Shown one piece after another: positions 26,022 through 33,468 of a DNA stretch of 64,000 bases; position 1 is the stretch's first letter, and each line of letters starts with the position of its first letter. Source of the DNA: an uncultured Porphyromonadaceae bacterium (GTDB taxonomy: Bacteria; Bacteroidota; Bacteroidia; Bacteroidales; Muribaculaceae). The translations under genes and the position numbers were made by a program. The DNA lies in contig URAU01000004.1 in NCBI GenBank assembly GCA_900545955.1, positions 62,001 to 126,000 on the forward strand. Direction: 5' to 3'. The notes below the pieces were generated by a model. That model saw only the letters and a program-made list of their open reading frames with translations, made no database searches and was not told the DNA's origin.

Positions 26022-27050
26022 ATGGCAATCTCACGCCCTAAATTATGGCTTTATGCCAAAGACTATCTGATTATTATTTTCGGCATAATGCTCTATGGCC
26101 TGGGGTTCTGCTCCTTTATCGCCACCGCGCCCGACAAGGTCGTTATCGGCGGTATGGCGGGTCTCAGCCAGGTGGTAGACATGATTACGTTCGGCCTGAT
26201 GGGCTTCCACGTGCCGTATTCGGTGACGATTTTTTCGGTCAACGTCATAATGCTCGCTCTGGCATATCGAATCGTAGGGCGTACGTTCGTGATACGTACG
26301 CTATTCGGTGTTGTGGTTATCTCGCTTGTATTTGCCGTCTTCCAGCCGATGTTCACCAAGCCCCCGGTGGAGGGGCAGACATTTATGGACGTGATTATCG
26401 GCGCCGTGCTCTGCGGCCTCGGCATCGGACTTGTTTTCATCCACAACGGCTCGACCGGCGGAACGGATATCGTGGCTGCTGTGGCCTCGAAGAAGAGCAA
26501 TGTGTCCATAGGCCGTGCCATGATGTATTTCGACCTCACGGTAATCAGTTCCTCGGTGCTTCTGAAATTTTTCTTCATGCCCGATTTCGATTTCCAGGCC
26601 GCTGTTCCGGCCCTTGTCTACGGTCTGATTACTCTGTTCGTGATTCCATTTATGGCCGACATGATGATTAATACCAACCGTATGGCCGTGCAGTTCACCA
26701 TTTTCTCGCCTTACTGGGAAGAAATAGCCACGGCGATCAACAACGAGGCCCAGCGCGGATGCACGGTGCTCAACGGAATGGGGTGGTATTCGAAGAAGGA
26801 TGTTAAGGTCCTTCTGGTAATGTGCCGCAAGATTGAATCCGTAACGATTTTCCGTATCATCAAGTCGATCGACAACGATGCGTTCATCACCCAGGCAGCT
26901 GTCAACGGCGTATATGGCCGCGGGTTCGACGAACTCAAACTTAAGATGAAGACGCCGCGCCCGCACGTATCGTCCGACGGCAAAATAAATCCGGTGGTCA
27001 GCCCCGACGACCTTCCGGCACGTCCGGAGCCAACCACCAGGTTGCTCTGA
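26022..27050 (+). CDS. YitT family membrane protein (DUF161 + DUF2179)
   Basis: Start ATG 26022 (MAISRPKLWLYAKDYL); upstream codons are noncoding. About five N-terminal hydrophobic helices contain the family pattern LGFCSFIATAPDKVVIGGMAGLSQV and GLGIGLVFIHNGSTGGTDIVA. They are followed by a soluble C-terminal DUF2179 domain (ATAINNEAQRGCTVLNGMG, VMCRKIESVTIFRII). The function of YitT proteins is not settled. The last ~30 residues are a Pro-rich tail. The gene converges on trpB2 with only 33 bp between stops. Confidence 0.9.
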   Translation: MAISRPKLWLYAKDYLIIIFGIMLYGLGFCSFIATAPDKVVIGGMAGLSQVVDMITFGLMGFHVPYSVTIFSVNVIMLALAYRIVGRTFVIRTLFGVVVISLVFAVFQPMFTKPPVEGQTFMDVIIGAVLCGLGIGLVFIHNGSTGGTDIVAAVASKKSNVSIGRAMMYFDLTVISSSVLLKFFFMPDFDFQAAVPALVYGLITLFVIPFMADMMINTNRMAVQFTIFSPYWEEIATAINNEAQRGCTVLNGMGWYSKKDVKVLLVMCRKIESVTIFRIIKSIDNDAFITQAAVNGVYGRGFDELKLKMKTPRPHVSSDGKINPVVSPDDLPARPEPTTRLL

Positions 27051-27083
27051 TTGCGTCGTTGACGGCGCGGTTCTGTTATTCGA

Positions 27084-28475
27084 TTATTTTCCGGCTTCTT
27101 CGCCGGGTGCTTGGGGCACCGATTGTAGCGAGCGCTTCAGCTCTTCGTCGGATAGAGAGTAGTTCTGCAGGTCGCCCTGAAGGAATTTGTCGTAGGAGGC
27201 CATATCGATAAGTCCGTGGCCCGAGAGGTTGAACAGTATCACGGTCTCCTTCCCTGCTTCTGTGGCTTTCCGAGCCTCGCGGATGGTAGCCGCTATGGCA
27301 TGGCATGATTCGGGAGCTGGGATTATACCCTCCGAGCGGGCGAACAGACATCCGGCCTCGAACGATTCCAGCTGGTCGATGTCCACGCCTTCCATCAGTC
27401 CGTCTTTCAGAAGCTGCGATACGATTGTCCCGGCGCCGTGGTACCGCAGACCGCCTGCATGTATATGTGCGGGAGCGAATTTGTGTCCGAGGGTAAACAT
27501 CGGCAGTAGAGGCGTATATCCGGCCTCGTCGCCGAAGTCGTAGTGGAATTCGCCGCGCGTGAGTTTCGGGCACGATGCCGGCTCTGCGGCCACGAAGCGC
27601 GTTGCAGTCTTCCCTTCCTCGCCGGCAATCTTATGGCGCATGAACGGGAATGCAATCCCGCTGAAGTTGCTGCCTCCGCCGAAGCAGGCGATTACCACGT
27701 CGGGATATTCCCCGGCCATCTCCATCTGTTTCTCAGCCTCGAGGCCGATTACGGTCTGATGGAGCGACACGTGGTTGAGCACCGAGCCGAGCGTATATTT
27801 GCAGTCGGGGGTTGTCATCGCCAGCTCCACGGCCTCCGAGATGGCCGTGCCGAGCGAGCCCTGATAGTTGGGGTTGACTGTGAGGATGTCTTTTCCTGCG
27901 CGGGTCGACATGGAAGGAGAGGGCGTTACCTGCGCGCCGAAAGTCTGCATTATGCTGCGGCGGTAGGGCTTCTGCTCGTAGGAAATCTTTACCTGATAAA
28001 CGGCCGATTCCAGTCCGAAAAGCGATGCTGCATAGGCGAGTGAGGCTCCCCACTGGCCTGCACCGGTCTCGGTGGTTACGTTCTTCACTCCCTCCTGCTT
28101 GCAGTAGAATGCCTGGGGAATGGCGGAGTTGAGTTTGTGCGACCCCATCGGGCTTACACTCTCGTTTTTGAAATAGATATGGGCGGTTGTGCCGAGTGCC
28201 TTTTCGAGTCCGTAGGCGCGCACCAGCGGGGTGGTGCGGTAATATTTGTATTTCTCGCGCACCTCCTCGGGGATGGGTATCCAGCGGTCGGTGGTGTTCA
28301 GCTCCTGGCGGCAGCACTCCTCGGCGAAGATGGGATAGAGATCTTCGGCCTTGAGCGGCTGGCGGGTGGCGGGATTGAGGGGTGGCATCGGTTTGGTGGT
28401 CATGTCGGCCTGTATGTTGTACCAGAAGCGCGGTACTTCGCTCTCCGGCAGGATGTAGCGTTTTTGTTTCTCCAT
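27084..28475 (-). CDS. trpB: TrpB2-type tryptophan synthase beta chain
   Basis: PLP enzyme related to TrpB of the TrpB2 group (TIGR01415-like): about 463 aa with the N-terminal extension typical of TrpB2. It makes tryptophan from indole and serine, or from serine and phosphoserine in some homologues. The PLP lysine is Lys114 in SPMGSHKLNSA; the phosphate loop is CFGGGSNFSGIAFP. Start at 28475 (MEKQKRYILPE); the longer frame would begin inside the dyad-containing leader. No trpA or other trp genes adjoin it, as is usual for standalone TrpB2, which may salvage indole. A strong nested dyad lies just upstream. Confidence 0.93.
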   Translation of the reverse strand: MEKQKRYILPESEVPRFWYNIQADMTTKPMPPLNPATRQPLKAEDLYPIFAEECCRQELNTTDRWIPIPEEVREKYKYYRTTPLVRAYGLEKALGTTAHIYFKNESVSPMGSHKLNSAIPQAFYCKQEGVKNVTTETGAGQWGASLAYAASLFGLESAVYQVKISYEQKPYRRSIMQTFGAQVTPSPSMSTRAGKDILTVNPNYQGSLGTAISEAVELAMTTPDCKYTLGSVLNHVSLHQTVIGLEAEKQMEMAGEYPDVVIACFGGGSNFSGIAFPFMRHKIAGEEGKTATRFVAAEPASCPKLTRGEFHYDFGDEAGYTPLLPMFTLGHKFAPAHIHAGGLRYHGAGTIVSQLLKDGLMEGVDIDQLESFEAGCLFARSEGIIPAPESCHAIAATIREARKATEAGKETVILFNLSGHGLIDMASYDKFLQGDLQNYSLSDEELKRSLQSVPQAPGEEAGK

Positions 28476-28498
28476 GATGAATGTTCGTTGAAGTGAAT

Positions 28499-28558
28499 AA
28501 GTATTTATAAAACTTAGCATAAATAGCGTTTATGCGTCGCTAAGTTACATAAATATTT
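28499..28558 (-). promoter_or_regulatory. Nested inverted repeat in the trpB2 5' region
   Basis: Outer arms 28499-28518 and 28539-28558 are inverted repeats matching at 17 of 20 positions (AAGTATTTATAAAACTTAGC against AAATATTTATGTAACTTAGC). Between them lies a second dyad, GCATAAA-TAGCG-TTTATGC (28517-28535). The element starts 24 bp upstream of the start codon and contains a TAAGTTTT -7-like sequence on the minus strand. It is AT-rich, so a protein-binding operator is at least as likely as an RNA stem. Confidence 0.6.
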
Positions 28559-28621
28559 ATAAACTCCAATAGAAATATCAAAAAAATGGAAATAAATATG
28601 CTTATTGGACTGCCATCGACA

Positions 28622-28698
28622 ATGTAGGGACATCGCTTCGCGATGTATAAGAGGCCTGAAGCAAGCGACTTATACATGCCGAAGGCATGTCCCTACAT
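28622..28698. repeat. 77-bp palindromic element with hairpins inside each arm
   Basis: Arms of 30 bp (28622-28651 and 28669-28698) are inverted copies with three mismatches, separated by 17 bp. Each arm itself folds: CATCGC-TTC-GCGATG on the left and CATGCC-TTC-GGCATG (as read on the opposite strand) on the right. No ORF is present. The element lies between convergently read gene ends and resembles a REP/BIME unit or miniature element. Confidence 0.8.
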
Positions 28699-28736
28699 GG
28701 TTTGCGGTTGTCCGCAACTATAGATCTGAAAAGTGT

Positions 28737-29780
28737 TTAATGTGGATCGACGGGTATGATGGTGCCGTCGGGTTTGAATTGCAGGCGGTCGATGCACACC
28801 TCGCGGTGGATGCCCGGCGCATGGTCGCGGTACGCGGGATTGATGCGATGGTAGACGATAATCCATTCGTCGGTGTCGGGCAGGCGGAGCACGGAGTTGT
28901 GGGCAGGACCGAGTATGTTGTCTTTCTGGCTTAGTATTACGGGCTCGTCGGCTACTTTGATAGGGCCGAGCGGCGAGTCGGACGTCCCGTAGGCCACATG
29001 GTAGTTGGGCGAACCTGTATCGTCTACGCTCCAGAAGAAGTAATATTTCCCGTCGCGATAGGCTGCGTAAGGAGCCTCGCGGAACTGATAGTCGGCGAGT
29101 GTGCCTCCTTTGGGCGTCATCACGGTGATTGTTTCAGGCTTGATTGACATCATGTCGTCGTTGAGTTCGGCGCCGGCCATATAGCCGTTCCCCCAATAGA
29201 GATAGGATTTCCCGCTGACGGGGTCGGTGAATACGTCGACGTCGATCTGCTGGCCGCGGCCGGTAGGCGATTCCGTGATCATCGGGCTGGCGGGAGCCAC
29301 AAACGGCCCTGTCGGGGAGTCGGCCACGGCCACTCCGATCTGTTTGCCGTTTTCGGTGTTGGGGTTGGCGCTGAAATAGAAGAAATATTTGTATTGGTCG
29401 CCGATTTTTTTCTCCTCGATTGCAGGAGCCCAGGCGCTGCCGTTGGCCCACGATACCTGGGGCGTCGATACGTCGAGTATCACGCCCTCATACGTCCAGT
29501 CCTTCAGGTCGGGCGAAGAGTAGCAGGTGAAATAGGTGCCACCCCACCCGGGAAAGCCGTCGGTGGTGGAGTAAATATAGTATCTGCCTGTTTTCTCCGA
29601 ATAAAGTATCTCCGGGTCGGCGTGGAATTCGGGAAGTACGGGGTTCTTGAATTGCAGGTTGGCGGCAGGCGTGCCGGAGTTGGAAGCGTGTTGGCACTGC
29701 TCAGAACCCGTCGCCGGAAGTGCGCAGAAGGCGGTAGCAAGCGTCAGCGCAGAGGTAAGTAGAAGGGTGGTTTTATTCAT
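28737..29780 (-). CDS. GH43-type glycosidase, exported
   Basis: Five-bladed beta-propeller glycoside hydrolase of family 43 (arabinofuranosidase/xylosidase group). Candidate catalytic residues are Asp55 in FHADPEIL (base), Asp180 in QQIDVDVF (pKa modulator) and Glu235 in FREAPY (acid). A signal peptide (MNKTTLLLTSALTLATAFCALPA) suggests a periplasmic or cell-surface location. Length is 347 aa with no accessory module. It is a lone gene without susCD partners, so its substrate (arabinan, xylan or pectin side chains) is undetermined. The uronate operon lies about 1 kb away, past one gene. Confidence 0.9.
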   Translation of the reverse strand: MNKTTLLLTSALTLATAFCALPATGSEQCQHASNSGTPAANLQFKNPVLPEFHADPEILYSEKTGRYYIYSTTDGFPGWGGTYFTCYSSPDLKDWTYEGVILDVSTPQVSWANGSAWAPAIEEKKIGDQYKYFFYFSANPNTENGKQIGVAVADSPTGPFVAPASPMITESPTGRGQQIDVDVFTDPVSGKSYLYWGNGYMAGAELNDDMMSIKPETITVMTPKGGTLADYQFREAPYAAYRDGKYYFFWSVDDTGSPNYHVAYGTSDSPLGPIKVADEPVILSQKDNILGPAHNSVLRLPDTDEWIIVYHRINPAYRDHAPGIHREVCIDRLQFKPDGTIIPVDPH

Positions 29781-29808
29781 GTGTATCTGATTTGTTTTCT
29801 TCTGACTG

Positions 29809-29816
29809 CAAAGATA
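29809..29816 (-). promoter_or_regulatory. -7 box for the GH43 gene
   Basis: Minus-strand TATCTTTG, 29 bp before the ATG. No clear -33 partner. Confidence 0.5.
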
Positions 29817-29970
29817 GCTTTTTGGAGCTGTTTTGCCGGTATTCCGCGCGGGTAAAAATCAGCGGCGCATGGCAAATCAAAGGATTTTTAATAAATTGAT
29901 CCGGCAGAATAAACCTTTGTGGCCGGATGCGTGTCTTAAGTGTAGTTTTTAATCATAATCATGACAAATT

Positions 29971-30663
29971 ATGAAAAGTAGCTATCAAACCATTATCGCG
30001 GCACTCCTGATTGCCGCAGGGATTTTCTTCCTCGGACTTTTCATTAAGTCCGGTATCGACAATATGGCGTTTCGCGACCGCCAGGTTACCGTCAAAGGCC
30101 TCGCCGAGCGCGAGGTGGAGGCCAACCACGTCACCTGGCCGATACAATACAGTGTAGCCGGCGACAACCTAATCTCGCTCTACGACCAGGTGACCTCCTA
30201 CAACGATAAGATTATCAACTTCCTGACTTCTAACGGCATCGAACGCAACGACATTTCCATCAATCCCCCCGACACCTACAACGCCACGGCCAACCAGTAC
30301 AGTCAGGCGAAGTTCAACTACTCGCTCACGTGCAACGTTACGGTCAGCACCTCCAATGTGGCTACCGTCCGCAAACTACTCAACCGCCAGAGCGAACTGC
30401 TCAAGGAGGGGATTCCTGTTACGAATTCCTACATCAGCTACGACTACACCGCCCTCAACAGCATCAAGCCGGAAATGATAGCGCAGGCCACGGAAAACGC
30501 TCGCGAGGCCGCCGCGCAATTTGCCAAGGATTCAGGCTCAAAGGTAGGAAAGATGAAGACGGCCTCGCAGGGGTCCTTCTCCATCGACGATTCCTCCTCG
30601 TCTACTCCCTACATCAAGAAGGTGCGCGTCGTAACCACCATCGTCTACTATCTCGAGGACTGA
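29971..30663 (+). CDS. SIMPL domain (DUF541) protein, membrane-anchored
   Basis: One N-terminal helix (TIIAALLIAAGIFFLGLFI), possibly a membrane anchor, is followed by a SIMPL domain: VTVKGLAEREVEANHVTW at the start, FNYSLTCNVTVSTSNV in the middle and ATENAREAAAQFAKDSGSKVGKM at the end. At 230 aa this is the usual size. SIMPL proteins are periplasmic and poorly characterised; some affect oxidative-stress tolerance. It converges with kduI and is followed by a strong bidirectional terminator. Confidence 0.9.
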   Translation: MKSSYQTIIAALLIAAGIFFLGLFIKSGIDNMAFRDRQVTVKGLAEREVEANHVTWPIQYSVAGDNLISLYDQVTSYNDKIINFLTSNGIERNDISINPPDTYNATANQYSQAKFNYSLTCNVTVSTSNVATVRKLLNRQSELLKEGIPVTNSYISYDYTALNSIKPEMIAQATENAREAAAQFAKDSGSKVGKMKTASQGSFSIDDSSSSTPYIKKVRVVTTIVYYLED

Positions 30664-30682
30664 TTCCCCGACTAACACATAC

Positions 30683-30726
30683 AAAAATCGGTGTGTCAGA
30701 CAAAACGCTGACACACCGATTTTTTT
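30683..30726. terminator. Bidirectional terminator (SIMPL gene / kduI)
   Basis: AAAAATCGGTGTGTCAG (30683-30699) pairs with CTGACACACCGATTTTT (30708-30724), a perfect 17-bp stem with A/T flanks between convergent genes. Confidence 0.9.
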
Positions 30727-30771
30727 GTCTCCGTCCGGATGGCAGAGCTGTTTAATTGGACTGCCGTCCTC

Positions 30772-31692
30772 TTATTTCATTTCAAGATACGTAACCTTAT
30801 CCATATCCCCATAGTCGAGGTTCTCGCCACCCATCCCCCAGATGAACATATAGTTGGAGGTACCGGCGGCAGCGTGGATGCTCCATTCGGGCGACATTAC
30901 CGCCTGCTCGTTGTGGAGCCAGATGAGGCGGTTCTCCTGAGGCTCGCCCATAAGATGGCAGATGGCGTTGCCTTCGGGCACATTGAAGTAGAAGTAGGCC
31001 TCAACGCGGCGGTCGTGGGTGTGGGCAGGCATGGTGTTCCATACCGAACCCGGTTTGAGTTCGGTAAGTCCCATCTGTAGCTGGCAGGGGCCTTCTTCAA
31101 GCACGTTGCTCACGATGAGCTGGTTGATTACGCGGTCGTTGCTCTCCTCCATTTTGCCGGCGGCAAACGAGTTGGCCTTTATCGAGCCTTTGCGGCCGTC
31201 GATGGTCACGAGCTGCGTCTTGTAGGCTTTGTGGGCAGGAGTGGAGTTGATATAGAACTTGGCGGGATTGGCTGCGTCGCGGCTGGCGAAAGTCACTTCC
31301 TTGTTGCCGCGGCCCACGTAGAGGGCGTCCTTGAAGTTGAGTTCGTAGGCTTTGCCGTCGACGGTAACCACGCCGGGGCCGCCGACGTTGATAACGCCCA
31401 GCTCGCGGCGCTCCAGGAAGTAGTCGGCCTTGAGCGGGTCGATTGTCTCGAGCGCCATGGTTTTCTCAACGGGTACCACGCCGCCGAAAATCAGGCGGTC
31501 GTACATCGAGTAGGTCAGGTTGATTTTGTCTTGCTCCATGACGGTCGGCATCATGAAGTGGGAACGCAGGCGTGAGGTGTCGTAGTTCTTGAAATCTTCG
31601 GGATGCACGGCGCGCATTATCGTGTAGGAAGTCTGGGCCGAGGCTCCGAAGGCTATGGCGAGGGCCGCGAGGGCCATGAGGGTTTTCTTCAT
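30772..31692 (-). CDS. kduI: 5-dehydro-4-deoxy-D-glucuronate isomerase (KduI) with signal peptide
   Basis: Interconverts DKI (5-keto-4-deoxyuronate) and DKII, the first isomerisation after pectin/uronan lyase products open. Metal ligands are intact: His224, His226 and Glu231 in MPAHTHDRRVEAYFYF, and His273 in WSIHAAAGTSNYMFIWGM. Start at 31692 gives MKKTLMALAALAIAFGASAQ, a textbook Sec signal with an ASA-Q cleavage site, making 306 aa against ~280 for cytoplasmic KduI. Export is thus predicted, which is unusual for this family. It is the last gene of the uronate operon, 41 bp after eda. Confidence 0.94.
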   Translation of the reverse strand: MKKTLMALAALAIAFGASAQTSYTIMRAVHPEDFKNYDTSRLRSHFMMPTVMEQDKINLTYSMYDRLIFGGVVPVEKTMALETIDPLKADYFLERRELGVINVGGPGVVTVDGKAYELNFKDALYVGRGNKEVTFASRDAANPAKFYINSTPAHKAYKTQLVTIDGRKGSIKANSFAAGKMEESNDRVINQLIVSNVLEEGPCQLQMGLTELKPGSVWNTMPAHTHDRRVEAYFYFNVPEGNAICHLMGEPQENRLIWLHNEQAVMSPEWSIHAAAGTSNYMFIWGMGGENLDYGDMDKVTYLEMK

Positions 31693-31733
31693 TTTTATGA
31701 ATCCTGATTTGGTGGAGAAATTCTGAATTGAAG

Positions 31734-32402
31734 TTATTTGCAGCATGCAGCGGCAATCGCAAGCGACTCGCGGCACTTGTCGGCTACATAAGCCCAGTCG
31801 GCGGCTGCCACGCGGTCTTTCGGGAAGAGCTTCGATCCCATACCCACGCAGTAGACTCCGGCTGCAAACCATGCGCGGAGGTTCTCTTCGGTGGGCTCGA
31901 CTCCGCCGGTCACCATAAGGCGGCTCCATGGCATCGGGGCGAGCAGACCTTTCACGAATTTCGGGCCGAGTACGTCGCCGGGGAACACCTTGCAGAGATC
32001 GCAGCCCGTCTCCTGAGCGGCGCTCACTTCGCTGACGGTGCCGCACCCGGGGGTATAGGGCACGCCGCGGCGGTTGCATACGCGGCTTATCTCGGGGTTG
32101 AACATCGGGCCTACCACGAAGCAGGCGCCCAGCTGAATATAGAGCGCAGCGGTTGCGGGCTCGACTACGGAGCCTACGCCGATTGCCATTTCCGGGCATT
32201 CGGTGGCGGCGAATTTCACCACCTGCTCGAATACTTCGTGGGCAAAGTCGCCGCGGTTGGTGAACTCGAAGGCGCGGATGCCGCCTTCGTAGCAGGCTTT
32301 CACCACGGCACAGGCCGTGGGGGCGTCCTTGTGGTAGAATACGGGCACCACTGGCGCCTCTTTCATCTTGGCCAGTACGGCCAGTTTATCGAATTTTGCC
32401 AT
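31734..32402 (-). CDS. eda: KDPG aldolase (2-dehydro-3-deoxyphosphogluconate aldolase)
   Basis: Class I aldolase splitting KDPG into pyruvate and glyceraldehyde-3-phosphate. The Schiff-base lysine is Lys138 in DLCKVFPGD and the general base Glu46 in AFEFTNRG; the phosphate site is in MVTGGVEPT. At 222 aa with no signal peptide it is cytoplasmic. It lies between kdgK (36 bp upstream) and kduI in the operon and ends the pathway from unsaturated uronates to glycolysis. Confidence 0.95.
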   Translation of the reverse strand: MAKFDKLAVLAKMKEAPVVPVFYHKDAPTACAVVKACYEGGIRAFEFTNRGDFAHEVFEQVVKFAATECPEMAIGVGSVVEPATAALYIQLGACFVVGPMFNPEISRVCNRRGVPYTPGCGTVSEVSAAQETGCDLCKVFPGDVLGPKFVKGLLAPMPWSRLMVTGGVEPTEENLRAWFAAGVYCVGMGSKLFPKDRVAAADWAYVADKCRESLAIAAACCK

Positions 32403-32438
32403 TTTGCTTGTCTGTAGTGGAATATATCATCGTGAAAA

Positions 32439-33461
32439 TCAACGCTGCACGCGACCGTTGGCGTTTCCGCCGGCGAGTGCCTCGACTTCAGCTGCGCTTA
32501 CGAGGTTGAAGTCGCCGGGAATAGTCTGTTTCAAGGCCGATGCAGCTACGGCGAATTCGAGTGCTTCGCCCTGAGTGCCCATAGTGAGCATGCCGTGAAT
32601 CAAGCCGCCCGAGAAGCTGTCGCCACCACCTACACGGTCGATGATTGGATTGATGTCGTAGCGCTTACTCTCGTAGAATTCAGAGCCGTTGAAAATCATA
32701 GCTTTCCAGCCGTTGTGGCTTGCCGAGAAGCTCTCGCGGAGTGTCGATACCACATATTTGAAGCCGAATTCCTTGGCCATGGCGCGGAAAATCCCTTTGT
32801 AGCCTTCGGCATTTGTGTCGCCGCCCTCTACGTCGGCGTCGGGCTTGAAGCCGAGGCACAGCTCGGCGTCTTCTTCGTTGCCGATACATACGTCGACATA
32901 CTTCATTAGCGGACGCATCACGCTCTGGGCTTTTTCGCTTGTCCAGAGTTTTTTGCGGAAATTGAGGTCGACGCTAACGGTTACGCCGTGGCGCTTGGCG
33001 GCCTCGCAGGCCAGGCGCGTCAACTCGGCAGCCTTGTCGGAGATGGCGGGGGTGATTCCGCTCCAGTGGAACCAGTCGGCACCTTCCATGATTGCGTCGA
33101 AATCGAAATCGGCGGGGTCGGCCTCGGCGATGGCGCTTCCGGCACGGTCGTAGATTACTTTCGAAGGACGCATCGATGCACCGGTCTCACAGTAGTAGAT
33201 GCCCACACGGTTGCCTCCGCGGGCAATGAAGCGGGTGTCGACGCCGTAGCGGCGCAGAGCGTTTACGGCAGCCTGGCCGATTTCATGGGTCGGGAGTTTG
33301 GTCACGAAGCAGGCATCATGGCCATAGTTGGCGCAGCTTACGGCCACATTGGCTTCGCCGCCGCCCCATATCACATCGAAATTGTCGACCTGCACGAAGC
33401 GCGAGTGGCCGGCAGGCGAAAGGCGAAGCATGATTTCGCCGAGGGTTACGATTTTGCTCAT
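32439..33461 (-). CDS. kdgK: 2-dehydro-3-deoxygluconokinase (PfkB family)
   Basis: Sugar kinase phosphorylating KDG to KDPG. PfkB features: N-terminal GEIMLRLSP, the first signature GGGEANVAVSCANYG and the C-terminal signature DRVGGGDSFSGGL with catalytic Asp281. Substrate assignment rests on the operon, which supplies KDG via KduD and consumes KDPG via Eda. 340 aa, cytoplasmic. The stop of the EIIC gene is only 7 bp upstream. Confidence 0.93.
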   Translation of the reverse strand: MSKIVTLGEIMLRLSPAGHSRFVQVDNFDVIWGGGEANVAVSCANYGHDACFVTKLPTHEIGQAAVNALRRYGVDTRFIARGGNRVGIYYCETGASMRPSKVIYDRAGSAIAEADPADFDFDAIMEGADWFHWSGITPAISDKAAELTRLACEAAKRHGVTVSVDLNFRKKLWTSEKAQSVMRPLMKYVDVCIGNEEDAELCLGFKPDADVEGGDTNAEGYKGIFRAMAKEFGFKYVVSTLRESFSASHNGWKAMIFNGSEFYESKRYDINPIIDRVGGGDSFSGGLIHGMLTMGTQGEALEFAVAASALKQTIPGDFNLVSAAEVEALAGGNANGRVQR

Positions 33462-33468
33462 ATTCTGG

